A stretch of DNA of 64,000 bases from Eonycteris spelaea (taxonomy: Eukaryota; Chordata; Mammalia; Chiroptera; Pteropodidae), in the NCBI GenBank assembly GCA_003508835.1, contig PUFA01000211.1, forward strand, positions 1,488,001 through 1,552,000. Direction: 5' to 3'. A program made the translations under genes and the position numbers. The notes under the pieces were generated by a model that was not told the DNA's origin, searched no databases, and saw only the letters and a list, made by a program, of their open reading frames with translations. This document shows positions 12,728 to 24,610 of this stretch, in pieces. Each line of letters begins with the position of its first letter. Within the stretch, counting starts at the first letter, position 1.

Positions 12728-12780
12728 CTGAAAAGACTTTCTTTGCTCCTATTGAATTTTCTTGAAAATTGCATCTATAA
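12716..12780 (-). mobile_element. Old L1M LINE, continuation after nested insertion
   Basis: 'cagaaccatttactgaaaagac' and 'ttgaattttcttgaaaat' continue the ORF2 antisense sequence interrupted at 6653. The match fades after about 12780. Confidence 0.75.
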
Positions 12781-12889
12781 TTTACATCTATAACATTGTG
12801 CTACAGTTTCCATTGTTTCTGAGTTTTTCACTCAATGCAATTGTTTGTAAGATGTTTGTTAGATCTATCCACATTGTTATGTTATGTCA

Positions 12890-13049
12890 TTTATATTATC
12901 TACTTATGCATTCATTCATTTAATCATTCAATAAATAGTGATACTGTGGTGAAGAAAACAGAGAATATCTCTATTCTCATGAAATGTATTAACTCATGAT
13001 GGCTTGGCCAAAACATGGTAAACACACACACACACACACATACAGACAC

Positions 13050-13088
<39 letters not shown>

Positions 13089-13402
13089 CCAAGATAAAAG
13101 CTGTAAGAAAAAATAAAGCAAGATAAACAGAAAGAAATTTAGTAGGAGATGCTATTTAACTAAGGTAATAGGTCAGAAATGTCTCTTTGGGACTGGATAT
13201 TTGAACAGGTTGCTGAATGAACTGAGGGAGTGAGCCATGGCGTTTTTAGACCCTGAATTAAATAGACGTTCCTGGAAACGCCAAAAAGCTAGTGTGACTG
13301 GAGGGAATTAGGCCAAGAACATCATGTAAGAGCCAAAAAATCAAGATAATAAGGACATTGGGTTTGATTTTAAGAGTGCTAGGAATCCATTGAAGGATTT
13401 TG
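12890..13402 (-). mobile_element. L2 LINE fragment (left part of a split copy)
   Basis: The antisense L2 3' end starts at 'cattcattcatttaatcattc' and runs through 'aaaataaagcaagataaa', 'gaactgagggagtgagccatg', 'agctagtgtgactggag' and 'ggaatccattgaaggatttt'. It breaks off there and resumes near 21946 with 'atgatctgattt', after two nested L1s. A CA microsatellite has expanded inside it. Confidence 0.7.
13021..13088. repeat. (CA)n microsatellite
   Basis: About 68 bp of CA dinucleotide with one interruption ('catacagacaca'). It lies inside the decayed L2 and is likely polymorphic. Confidence 0.97.
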
Positions 13403-15308
13403 TTTTTTAGACTTTATTATGTTTTTAATTTTTATTTTTTGATTAGAGTTGATATTCAGTATTTTTTATGTTAGTTTCGGGTGTACTGCATAGTAATTAG
13501 ACATTATATAATTTACAAAGTGATTTCCCCATCTGACATCATACATAGTTACAACAATTTTATTGACTACATTCCCTACACTGTAATTCACATCCCTGTG
13601 ACTATTTTAGAACTACCAATTTGTACTTCTTAATCCCTTCACCTTTTCACCCAACTCCTGTATCATCTAGCAATCACTAGTGTGTTCTCTGTATCTATGA
13701 GTCTGTTTTTTTATTTTTTGTTCATTTGTTTTTTTTCACTTAGATTCCATGTATAAATGAATCATATGATATTCATCTTTTTCTGTCTGGTTTATTTCAC
13801 ATATAATATTCTTTAGGCCCATCCATGTTGTTGTGAATGGCAAAATTTCATTTTTTTTTTTGAAATGAAAAAAAATGTACCACATAGCTTCTTTATCCAA
13901 TTGTCTATTGAATGGGCACTTAGGTTGCTTCCATACCTTGGCTATTATAAATGGTGCTGCAGTGAACATTGGGGCACATAGATCTTTTCGAATTAGTGTT
14001 TTAATTTCTTTGGATAAATACCTAGAAGTGCAATTGCTGGGTCATAATTGGTTCTATTTTTAATTATTTGAGGAACCTCCAAACTTTTCCATAGTGGCTG
14101 TATGAATTTTGCAATCCCACCAACTGGATATGAGGGTTCCCTTTTCTCCACAACTTGTTTTTTGATTTATTAATGATGGTCATTCTGACAGGTATGAGGT
14201 GATATCTCATTGTAATTTTAATTTGCATTTCTCCGATAGTTAGTGACCTTGAGCATCTTTTCATATGTGTATGGCCATCTGTATGTCCTCTTTGGAGAAA
14301 TGCCTATTCAGGTCCTCTGCACATTTTTTAATTAAATTATTTGGGGGTTTTGGTGTTGAGTTGTATGAGTTCTTTATAAATTGTAGATATTAACCCCTTA
14401 TCAGATGTTTCACTGGTGAATATCTTCTACCAATCAGTAGGTTGTCTTTTCGTTTTGTTGATTTTTTTTTTTTTTTTGCTGTGCAATAACTTTTTAGTTT
14501 GATGTAGTCCCATGTGTTTATCTTCTCTTTTTGATTCTCTTGCCCAAGGAGATATATCAGAAAAATGTTACTAAGAGCAATGTCAGAGAGTTTGCTACCT
14601 ATGTTTTCAACTAAGAGTTTTATGGTTGCAGGTTTTACATTTAAGTCTTTAATTATTTTGAGTTATTTTGTATATGGTATAATAGAATGTGGTCTAGTTT
14701 CATATTTTTGCAATATATCTGTCCAGTTTTTCCAAACACCTTTTATTGAATAGTCTTTTTTACTCCACTTTATATTCTTGCCTCTTTGTCATAAATAAAA
14801 TGACTGTATAGGCATGGATTTATTTCTGGCTCTCCTATTCTATTCCTTTGATATATTTTTCTGTTTTATGCAGTACCATTCTGTTTTGATCACTATAGAC
14901 TTGTAGTATAGTTGATACAGGTAGCATGATACCTCCAACTTTATTCTTTCTCAAAATTGCCTTTGCTATTTTTTTAAGGCTTTATATAAATTTTAGGAAT
15001 TATTTGTTCTAGTTCTGTAAAATATGCCATGGTATTTGGATAGGATTGCATTGAATTTAATATTGCTTTCAGCAGTATGGACATTTTAATGATGCTTATT
15101 CTTCCTATCCATAAGAATGGCATGTTTCCATTTATTTGTATTTTTCAATTCCTTTTCTCAATGTTATCATTTTTTGAGTACAGGTCTTTTATTTACCTCC
15201 TTGATTAAATTTATGCCTAAGGGTTTTTTTTTTAAATGCTGTTGTAAATGGGATCGTTTTCTTAATTTCTCTTTTTGATAACTTGTTATTTGTGTATAAA
15301 AATGAAAA

Positions 15309-15391
15309 CTGATTTCTGAATATTAATTTTTGTGTTCTGTACTTTACTTTACTGATTTATGAATATTAATTTTGTGTTCTGTTACTTTACT
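15309..15391. repeat. About 43-bp tandem duplication inside L1 ORF2
   Basis: Two copies starting 'ctgatttctgaatattaatt' and 'ctgatttatgaatattaatt', each followed by 'tgtgttctgt(t)actttac', lie back to back. They break the ORF2 frame. Confidence 0.75.
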
Positions 15392-15817
15392 GAAATCATT
15401 TATCAGTTCTAACAGTTTTTTGGTGGAATCTTTAGGAATTTTCTCTATATAGTATCATGCCACCTGCGATAATCAGTTTACTGCTTCCTTTCCAATTTGG
15501 ATGCCTTTTATTTCTCTTTCTTGTCTGATTGCTATGGCTAGACTTCCAATACTATGTTGGATAGAAGAGGTGAAAGTGGACATTCTTGTTTATTTCCTGA
15601 TAAGAAAAATGCTTTTAGCTTTTCCCCATTGAGTATTATGTTAGCTGTGGGTTTACCATATATGGCCTTTATTATGTTGAGGTATGTTCCCTCTATTCCC
15701 ACTTTGCTGAGATTTTTTGTCCTAAATGAATGCTGAATTTGTCAGATGCTTTTTCTGCATCTATTGATATGATCCTATGATTTTATCTTTCAGTTTGTTT
15801 ATGTGGTATGTCACATT

Positions 15818-15827
15818 AACTGATTTT
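15818..15827. repeat. TSD, left copy (10 bp)
   Basis: 'aactgatttt', identical to 15882-15891 and flanking a 54-bp insert. Confidence 0.75.
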
Positions 15828-15881
15828 TTAAAATTAAGTTTAATGGGGTAACATTGATTAATATAATTATATAATTTTCAG
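15828..15881 (-). mobile_element. Ultra-short (54 bp) L1 3' tail insertion
   Basis: Relative to L1 ORF2 this is extra sequence. It contains 'aatggggtaacattgattaa' and 'aattatataattttcag', which is the extreme 3' UTR of a bat-type L1 in antisense. A 10-bp TSD bounds it, so it is an extremely 5'-truncated L1 insertion rather than a rearrangement. Confidence 0.7.
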
Positions 15882-15891
15882 AACTGATTTT
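15882..15891. repeat. TSD, right copy (10 bp)
   Basis: 'aactgatttt', identical to 15818-15827. Confidence 0.75.
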
Positions 15892-17559
15892 CAAATATTA
15901 AACCAATCTTGCATCCCAGAAATAAATCCAGCCTTGATCATGGTGTATAATCTTTTTAATATTTTGCTGAATTTGGTTTGCTAAACTTTTGTTGAGGAAT
16001 TTTGCATTTATGTCCATCAGAAATTTCAGGCTATCATTTTCTTTTTTTGAAATGTCTTTGATTTTGGAATTAGGGTAATGTTGGCTTTTTAGAATGAGCT
16101 TGTGAGCCTTCCCTCCTCTTGAATTTTTTGGGATAGTTTAAAGAAGAATAAGTGTTAATTCTTCTTCAAATATTTGGTAAAATTCACCCGTGAAGCCATC
16201 TGGTCCATATCTTCCTTTTATTGGGAGTTTTTTGATTATTGATTCAATTTCATTAGTAGTAATTGGTTGATTCAGAGTTTTTGTTTTTTTTGACTCAGTT
16301 TTCAGAAATTGCGTATTTCTAGGAATGTGTCCATTTCCTCTAGATTGTCCAATTTGTTAGTATATAATTGCCTTGTAGTATTTTCTTATAATCCTTTATA
16401 TTTTGTAAAGTCTGTTGTCACTTCTCTTTCATTTCTGATTTTATTTATTTGAGTGGGTCCTGTCTCTTTTTCTTGATGAGTCTCATTAAAGGTTTATCAC
16501 TTTGTTTATCTTTTCAAAGAACCAGCTATTGGTTTCACTGATCTTTTATATTGTTTTTTTTAGACTCTCTTTCATTTATTTTTGCTCTGATCTTTATCAT
16601 TTTCTTCTTTCTATTTACTTTGAGCTTTGTTTGCTGTTCTTTTTCTAGTTACTTTAGGTGTAAATTTAGACTGTTTATTTGAGATTTTGCTTGTTTCTAG
16701 AGATAGGCTTATATTGCTATGAATTTCCCTCTCAGGACTGTTTTCACTGTGTCCCATAGATTTGGGGTCATTATGTTTTCATTTTTCATTTGTCTCAAAA
16801 TATCTTTTGATTTTCTCCTTTCCATCATTGTTTAGTAGCATGTTATTTTGCCTCTGTGTGAGTGCATAGTTTTCTTCTTGTAATTGATTTCTCATTTCAT
16901 ACTATTGTGAATGGAGGAGAAGCTTGATATGATTTCAGTCTTCTTAAACTTATGAAGACTTGTTTTGTTGTCTAACACATGGATAATGTTCCATATGCAC
17001 TTGAGAAGAATGTATATTCTGTTGCTTTGGGGTTAAATGCTCTAAAAATATGAATGAAATCTATCTGGTCTAGTGTATCATTGAGGCTGCTGTTTCCTTG
17101 TTGATTTTCCAACTGGAAGATCTATCCAGTGATGTCAATGGGGTGTTAACTTCCCCTAATATGCCTGTATTACTGTAGATCTCTCCATTTTATGTCTGTC
17201 AATATTTGTTTTATTATATTTAGGTATTCCTATGTTGGGCACATAAATGTTTACTAAGGTTATTCCTCTCGTTGGATTGATACTTTATCATTATGTAACG
17301 TCCTTTATGTCTCTTATTATTGCCTTTGTTTTAAAATCTATTATGGCTGATATAAGTATTACAACCCAAAGTTTTTTTTTTTTCATTTGCATTTGCATGA
17401 AATATCTTTTTCTATCCCTTCACCTTCAGTTGGTGTCTTTTATTCTGAACTGGGTCTCTGTAGTGAGCAATTCATTTACATTTAAAGTGATTATTGATAT
17501 ATATAGTATTTGCCATTTTGTTATTCATTATTTTATGTTATTTTTTTCTTATTCTTCTT

Positions 17560-18370
17560 AAGGAAGTCCCTTCAACATTTCTTGTAATACTGGCTTGGTG
17601 ATGGTGAATTACTTCAGCTTTTTCCTGTCTGAGAGGCTCTTTATCTCACCTTCTATTTTAATTAATAGCCTGTTGGGTAGAGCAGTCTTGGTTGTAGGCT
17701 CTTGTTTTTTATCACTTTGAATATTTCATGCCAATCACTTCTAACCAGCAATTTTTGTTGAGAAATTACCTGACAGTCTTATGGAAGTAACTTGTAAGTA
17801 ACTAGCTGTCATTCTCTTGCTGGTATTGAGATTGTCTCTTTGCCTTTAACGGTTAGCATTTTAATTATGATGTGTCTTGGTGTCAGTCTGTTTGGAGTTT
17901 ACCTTGTTTTGGGACTTTCCATGCTTCCCAGACGTGTACGTCTATTTTCTTCACCAGATTAGAGAAGTTTTCCATCATTTTCTGAAGTAGGTTCTCAATT
18001 CCTTGTTTTCTCTTTTCTCCTTCTGGTACTCCTATGATGAAAATGTTGTTATGCTTGATATTGTCCCAGAGGTCCTTAAACTATCCTAATATTTTAATTT
18101 CCCTTTTGCTTTTACAGTTCCAATTAGGTGCTTTCTGCTACCTTGTTCTTCTAAATTGCTGATTCAGTCCTCTGCTTCATCCAATCTACTGTCGATCCTT
18201 CTAGTGTAGTCTTCATTTCAGTTTCTGTATTCCCTCATTACTGACTTTTTTAAAATGTTTTTTAATGTTCTTTTTATGCTTACTGTCTCTTTGTTGATAT
18301 TCTCACTGAGCTCATCTATTCTTCCCCTAGTTCACTGAGCATCCTTATAATTAGTGTTTTGAACTCTGTA
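17560..18370 (-). pseudogene. L1 ORF1 pseudogene (RNA-binding protein)
   Basis: The antisense reads 'gaagtcccttcaacatttct' and 'gtaatactggcttggtg' at the C-terminal end, the same C-terminal motif found in sense in the HAL1-type element at 32485-32530. Further in are 'gatgtgtcttggtgtcagtc' and 'tttctccttctggtactcct', the conserved RNA-recognition region. The N-terminal end near 18350 reads 'ttttgaactctgtatctgg'. The frame is broken. Confidence 0.75.
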
Positions 18371-20223
18371 TCTGGTGTGTTGCTTGGTTCCGTTTCATTT
18401 CTTTCTTTTTTCTGGAGTTTTCTCTTGTTCTTTCATTTGGGAAATGTTTCTTTGTTGTCTCATTTTGGCTGTCTCTCTATGTTCATTTCTATATATTAGG
18501 TAGATTTGCTACATCTCCCAGTCTTAGCCCAGTGGCTTTATGTAGTAATGTGGCCCAGTGGTACAGTCCCCTGATCACCTGCACCAAGTGTCCAGGAGTA
18601 ACCCATGTATGGTTGTTTGTACTCTCCCATTGTAGTTGAGCCTTGATTGCTGTCGGCACCTTCAGTAAGTAAGACTGGCTTCTCAGGCTGACTGGCTGTA
18701 AGGATTAGCCTGTACATAAAGATTAGCCAAGCCCGCAATGTCTGAGCTGCTGGGTGGGGGCTGATTTCACAGAGTGAAGTTTGCCCTAGCACGTTCATGT
18801 GCCTGCTGAGACCACTCTTTCAGTATGCTGCTTATAGGACTACTCAGGTGGTGTTCTGTTGAAGTCTAAGGCCAGCCTCCAATTGTGTTGTTTCTAGAGC
18901 CCTTTGGGAAGGGCTTCTGTGCAGGCCAAGGTCAGTTACTGCCTGTGACCAACCTGGGGCTACATGGTAGGAGCTACAAAGTTATGTGTTTGGTCATTGC
19001 CTGAGCTGGACCTGGAGGTATGTGGGAAAGACCATGTAGTGAAACTGAGTACTGCTGCCACCAGTACCAGGCCTGAGGAAGTTCAATAAAAGGCCAGGGC
19101 ACTCTCAGGTTTGAAGCTGCCTGCTGGCTGCCCATAAGGCTCAACAACTGAATGAGCTTCAGGAGTACTAGAATTGGATGAGAGTGGTCTCAGGGAGTCA
19201 CCAGGGTGGGACAAGTGACATTTCTCAGGCTGGTGAAGATTCAGATTTGTTTCCAGGGCTGGGCCTGTGGCCACTTGCAAACTTCTCAGCTCACACCAAG
19301 GCCAGCTGTTGTCCTCCTCCAGCCTGCATATCTCCAAGATTTTGTTTAAGAAATACTGCAGCTAGGGCCAAATCTGGTGGACCATCACCAAAAGTATCTC
19401 CAGAGGGTGGCAAAGAGAGGCCTGTTGATTACTGCTTAAGGAACCTCCTGCTAAGAGCATGGGGGTGGGGCCGGTTGCCCAGTAACCACCCTAAATTGTC
19501 ACCAGGCAATTCATGAGTAGGGTGGGCTGGGTCCCAAGGAGTCACCAGGGTGGCGTGAGCAGAGTTCTCCAGGCCAATACAGATTCAGATTTGGCTATGT
19601 GTGGGGAGGGTTCAACACAGACAAGATGGTGCATACTTATAGGCTGCATAGAGGAGGGCAGTGGCGGCTGTCCCTCCAGCTCTCACCCTAAAGCCACACA
19701 ACTCAGTTTTTCCCTGTATATCTCTGGAACCTCCTGAGCTGCTGTCCCTCTTCCAGAGCCCTAGGTTTAGTGCCTGCGAGTGAGTCTGTGTGCGGACTCT
19801 CTACTGGGTTGTCTGGATTTCCAGCTGCTTTCCAACTCACCTGGAGTGCTGGAATCCCCCCTGATTTTCACAGTCAGATTTTTGTGGGGACTCCTCTCCC
19901 CTGTACTGGAACCCTGGGCTACGGCATCCTGGTTTAGGGCTGAGCTCCTCACTCTTCGGAAAGCGGGGGCCTCCACAGCCAAGATATACCTCCTGATGCT
20001 CCACCACCATGCGTGGATGTGGGACCAGCTTGCTTTGTATCTCCACCCTTCCTACCAGTCTGGATGTGGTCTCCTTTTCATATCCCCAGTAATATGGGAG
20101 TTCTGCTCAATTAGTCTTCAGATTATTTTCCAGGTTGACTATTTCATAATTTAATTGTAATTTTAATAGTCCATGGGAGGAGGCATGCACAGCATTTACC
20201 TACCTTGCCATCTCACTAGACTA
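18371..20223 (-). promoter_or_regulatory. L1 5' UTR with internal repeat
   Basis: A GC-richer block upstream of L1 ORF1 on the minus strand, where an L1 carries its internal promoter. Part of it is duplicated: 'ggagtcaccagggtgg' plus 'gattcagatttg' occurs at 19194 and again at 19538, a 344-bp spacing. This suggests a monomer-like or duplicated 5' UTR. Promoter activity is inferred from family knowledge only. Confidence 0.6.
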
Positions 20224-21945
20224 TTTTTTAGAGTAGTTTAAGACTCACAGTAAATTGAGCAGAAAGTACAGAGAGTTCTTATATGCCCCCTGCCCCAATA
20301 CATGTAAACCTCTCCCATTAGCAACACCTCCATCAGAGTGGTACTTTGTTACAATGGATGAACCTACATTGATTGCATCATTATCATCCAAAGTCCATAG
20401 TTTACATTAAAGTTCACTTTTGCTGTTGTAACCGTTCATTTGGACAAATGTATAATGATATATATTTGCCATTATAATATCATACAGAAAAGTTTTACTA
20501 CCCTAAAAATGCTCTGTCCTCTGCATACTCATTCTTCTCTCCCCACCAACTCATGATAACCACTGACATTTTTACTGTCTCTATAGTTTTGCCTTTTTTT
20601 ATAATGTCATGGAGTTGGAATCATGTAGTACATATCTTTTTAGATTATTTTCTTTTACTTAATAATGTGCAATTTGGGTCCCTCCATGTCTTTCCAATGG
20701 CTTGCTAGTTCATTCTTTTTAGCACTGAATGATATTCTATTTTCTAGATGTACCACAGTTTATTTATTTGTTCATGTGCTGTTCTTTCAGTCGCTTCCAG
20801 GTTTTGCAATTATCAATAAAGCTGCTATAAACATCCTTGTGCAGGTTTTTTTTGTGTAAATATAAATTTTCAGCCCATTTGGGCAACAGAAAAAGGAGCA
20901 TGCTTATTGGATCATAAAATGACACTGTGTTAAGTTTATTAAGAAACTGCCAAACTGTCTTTCATAGTGACTATACCAATTTTCATTCCCATCAGCAAGG
21001 AATAAGAGTTCCTGTTGCTTCCACATCTCATAAGCCTTTGATTGTCAGTGTTTGAGATTTGGATCATTCTAAAAGGAATGTAGTGATATTTCATTGTTTT
21101 CACTTGCATTTCCCTGATCATATATGATGTCGAACATTTTTTCATAGACTTGTTTGCCATCTGTATATCTCTTTGCTGAGGTTTCTATTAAGATTCTTGG
21201 TACACTTTAAAATCAGGTTGTTTGATTCTTATTGTTGAATTTTAAGAGCTCTTTGTATATTTTGGTTAACTCTTTTATCAGATATACTTTTGCAAATATT
21301 TTCTTCCAAGTCTGTGGCTTGGCTTTTCATTCTCTTGACATTGTTTTTTTCAGAGCAGATGTTATTAATTTTAATGAAGTCTAGCTTTTAAGGTTATTTT
21401 CATGAATTATGTCTTTGATGTTGTATCTGAAAGTCATTCACCAAGGGCATTTGAGATCTTTGCTCCTGGCATGTCATCAATTTGGGCTCAAACTCTTATA
21501 TAAAAAAAATTAAGAATAAATACAAGTCATCACACATTCAGACGCATCTAGGTTTTCTCCTGCGATATTCTTTTAGTTTTACATTTTAAATTTTGATCCA
21601 TTCTGAGTTGATTTTTTGTGAGGGTTGTTAAGTAAATTTTGTAAGGGCTGTAATCTGTGTCTAGATTTCTTTCTTTTGCATGTGGGTGTCCCAATTTCTC
21701 TAGCACCATTTGTTAGAAAAAACTTTTTTTGATTCATCATTTTTGTCTTTGCTCTTTGTCAAAAAATCAGTTGATTATACTTCATTGGTCTATTTCTGCA
21801 TTCTCTATTTTTGTTCTATTGGTCTGTTTGTCTATTGTTTCATCAATACCATATTATCTTGATTACTGTAGCTTTTGTAGGAAGTCTTGAATTGGTAGTG
21901 CCAGTTTTCAGATTTTATACTGGAGTATTTTATGATCTGATTTAA
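20224..21945 (-). mobile_element. Old L1M LINE, 3' UTR and ORF2 C-terminal region
   Basis: It starts with 'ttttttagagtagtttaaga' and 'attgagcagaaagtacagag', the classic antisense 3' terminus of old L1M elements. It runs through 'tcatgataaccactgacatt' and 'gcttccaggttttgcaatta' to the ORF2 thumb region near 21900 ('gattactgtagcttttgtag'). A minus-strand frame at 20939-21160 keeps '[19 protein letters not shown]'. It was inserted into an L2 and later hit at its 3' end by the 6.8-kb L1. Confidence 0.82.
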
Positions 21946-22190
21946 TGTATTTAAACTTATTTGAATACTGTGAGAAGAATGAGGGTGGGGGAAAGACCGG
22001 CATATGGGAGAGTAAGTAAAGTAACAATTCAGGTGAGCAGATAGAGAGGAATGGTGGTTTAGTCCAGGGTGGTAGTATATATTAACTGGTCAGGTCTAAT
22101 CACTTTAAAAGTAGAACTGATAAATTTTGCCAATGGGTTAAATATGGGGTGGAGACGGAAAAGATGTAAGTTAAGGATAATTCTGCGTGC
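21946..22190 (-). mobile_element. L2 LINE fragment (right part of a split copy)
   Basis: It resumes the L2 antisense broken at 13402: 'atgatctgatttaatg', 'caattcaggtgagcagatagag', 'gtttagtccagggtggtag', 'ggtcaggtctaatc' and 'gggttaaatatggggtg'. Collinearity with the left part supports one original L2 copy. Confidence 0.55.
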
Positions 22191-22192
22191 TT

Positions 22193-22244
22193 AAATAATA
22201 ATAATAATATAATAATAATAATAATAAATAATAATAATAATAAT
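22193..22244. repeat. (AAT)n microsatellite
   Basis: About 50 bp of AAT trinucleotide with two imperfections, directly after the L2 fragment. Confidence 0.95.
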
Positions 22245-22259
22245 GAAGACTATAATGAA

Positions 22260-22784
22260 TTATCAATGATCCCATTCAAGGCCAATCCTCCATTTGAACA
22301 GTCGACCTCATCTCTCTCACCTACTTGGTGTTGTACCCTCTTCTCTTTTCTTCATTATCACTTCTTTTCCTCTCTGTTGGATCTAACTCATCACAGCACC
22401 AGCATATCATTAGTTCTTCTTTACAATTTATAAGACATCTGTCTTGACTTTCCTTCCTTCTTCAATATCTCACTTCTCTTCTTGTCTATTTCAATCTCTC
22501 TAATTTCTCTCATTTCATGCTGCCTCAAGCCCACTCCAACATGGTTTTGCCCCAACCAATATATTTTAAAAGTAGAGTGGACAGAATTTGTTAATGTAAA
22601 TTTGCAATTGTAAAATTGTTTCTTTTCAATTTCACTGATGACTTCCATATTCTAAATCCAAATGACCAATTTTTAGTTCTTATTTGGCCCTACCTATAAT
22701 TTAAAATGATTGATCTCACCCTCCTCCAAGTATCATTTTTGCTTGATGTTGCTTTCTCCTTGTTTTCTTCCTCCCTGGCCATGC
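22260..22784. other. Pyrimidine-rich unassigned stretch
   Basis: C/T-rich sequence with no recognised family and no domain in any frame. It may be a very diverged part of the L2 that follows. Confidence 0.4.
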
Positions 22785-23215
22785 AGGTAGACCCCAAGGC
22801 TCAGTCCTCGGACAACTTTTCTATCCATATGCACTCCCCTGTGAGTTCAACCAGCCTCATGATCTAATACCATTTATTTATTAATGACTTCCCAGTATTT
22901 ATCTCTAGCCTGTACCTTTTTCCTAAACTCTAACTCATATATTCAACTATATCATCTTCAACATCTCTACTTGGATGTCCAACGGACATCTCAAACTTAA
23001 CATGTCCGTGAACAAACTTTGAACCTTTCTTTCCTTTCCCACTGCACATAATCTTCCCCTTTAAGGACAATTACATTCTTTCTGTTGTTCAGAACAAAAA
23101 TTTTAGATTCTTTCTTAACTTTGTTCTCTCAAACTTCACATCCAATTCACCAGAAAATTCTGTTGGCTCTGCCATCAAAGTGTGTCCAAATTGAACTACT
23201 TCTTACCAACACTAC
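22785..23215 (+). mobile_element. L2 LINE fragment, reverse transcriptase region
   Basis: Diverged sense L2 ORF2: 'ggctcagtcctcggacaact', 'catttatttattaatgac' where the RT YADD motif would sit (decayed), 'catctctacttggatgtcc', 'catctcaaacttaacatgtc', and 'aattctgttggctctgcc'. It is ancient and fully broken. Confidence 0.7.
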
Positions 23216-24524
23216 CACTTAGGTGAAAACATTTTCACTAGGTGAATTCCTATATATTTTCTCATTCTTGTTGCTGTTATAAAATGTATCTCATTTTCTA
23301 GTAAATTTTCTAAGTGGTTATTTCAGTATAAGTCTGTGTATAAATTGATCTTGTATTCAACTATTTTGCTGAATTTTCTAAATATGCAAATATTTTGTCT
23401 ATTGAGTCTGATAGATTTTCTATAAAGATCATCAGGAAATTGTAATAGTTTTCTCTCTTTCCTTTTAAACCCAACATCTCCTTTTGTTCTTACCTTGTTG
23501 CATTTTCTAGTAGCCACATAAAAAAAATAACAAAAACAAACAAAAAACTCAGGTGAAATTCATTCTAATAATACATAGTATTTAAAAAATATTTAAAACA
23601 ATAGAATTTTTCTAAGTTATTTACTCATTCTTTCTTCCTGTATTCTCATTGCCTCCTCTTGGATTTATTTCTTCTCTTTGCTGAGGTACTTCTTTACAGA
23701 ATATTTTTATTGTGTGTTAAAAATTATGAAGACGTATGATTTAGAATATTTTATTCTTATAATTAAAGAATTGTTTAGCTGCATATAAATTACTAAATTT
23801 GAAATTCTTTCCCTTCATTTAGGAGTATCTGTTTGCTTCTTTCTAAATCTGACTATATTAATAGTCTATTTTTTAACTCATTTTAGATCTAATCATTTAT
23901 CTTTAAATAGATTATTTATAGTTGTTTATACATTGTTTCAGATAATCCAGTGTCTGAAATCTTTGGAGTCTATATCTATTTTGAGTCATTCCCTCTGAAT
24001 TTAGAGAGCTTTCAATCCTTGTGATTTTGGTATATCTATATATTTTTAAATTGTGAGCTCTTATATGACTGAATTTAGTCCATAGGAGACCTGAGAGGCC
24101 TAAATCTGGGATGGTTCCCATAAAAAAATGTGTTTGATTTTGCTAACATCTTGAAACTATTTTAATTTGATTCTAAATTAAATTTCTCTTCCAACTCAAG
24201 AAGTATATAATTCAATACCAATTCAAGTGAGGAAAGGCCAGTGGTTATAAATTCTCAGAGGATGATTGTTGTTTTTTTCCATCTTGGCATCATGCTGGAG
24301 ACAAATGTGTTTTCTGAATGATCCTTTCATCTTGGGCAAGTGGATTTTATTTTAAAAGCCAACACTTTCACTAAAATGTGGGCACTTTGAGATCCCGAGC
24401 TTCATAGAAAGAGTCTAGTAGTCCTCCAACCTTTCCAGTGCCCTACATCTAGTCCACAATCCCTGTATGACAAGCTATTAATACTCAAAATTCTAGGTTC
24501 TTGGGATCACCATTTGCCCTAGAA
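23216..24524. other. No recognisable gene; AT-rich
   Basis: AT-rich sequence. The part near 23280-23480 resembles antisense L1 ORF2 weakly ('gtattcaactattttgctga', 'tagattttctataaagatc'). The rest is unassigned. Confidence 0.4.
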
Positions 24525-24610
24525 CATTCATTCATTCACTCATCCATTTGTTGAACATGTATGAATTCAGCACTTATTCTGTTCCAGGTTTCATCCAGGG
24601 CTTATCCTCC
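24525..24610 (-). mobile_element. L2 LINE 3' end fragment
   Basis: 'cattcattcattcactcatc' followed by 'tgttgaacatgtatg' and 'agcacttattctgttccagg' is the antisense L2 terminus. Confidence 0.5.

Larger units (their letters stand above)
13740..17490 (-). pseudogene. L1 ORF2 pseudogene (endonuclease-reverse transcriptase)
   Basis: Minus-strand fragments from the C-terminus include 'FTAAPFIIAKVWKQPKCP' (13736-13969) and '[19 protein letters not shown]' and 'YHLIPVRM' (14064-14264), which are standard L1 ORF2 tail motifs. The RT and endonuclease regions follow up to about 17490. A 54-bp L1 tail insertion and an internal duplication interrupt it. Confidence 0.85.
13412..20223 (-). mobile_element. 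Near full-length L1 LINE (6.8 kb), minus strand
   Basis: The 3' end at 13412-13760 has a UTR with 'ttagtttcgggtgtactgca' and 'acaaagtgatttcccc', which I recognise as bat-like L1 3' UTR. ORF2 spans about 13740-17490, ORF1 about 17560-18370, and a long GC-richer 5' UTR 18371-20223 ends in 'ccttgccatctcacta'. The short direct repeat 'ttttttaga' at 13403-13411 and 20224-20232 is the likely TSD. It sits in the A-tail end of the older L1 at 20224-21945. All frames are broken. Confidence 0.88.

Noticed and set aside
12924..13121. Frame with alternating C and V resembling a metal-binding peptide
   Set aside because: Produced by the (CA)n tract on the opposite strand.
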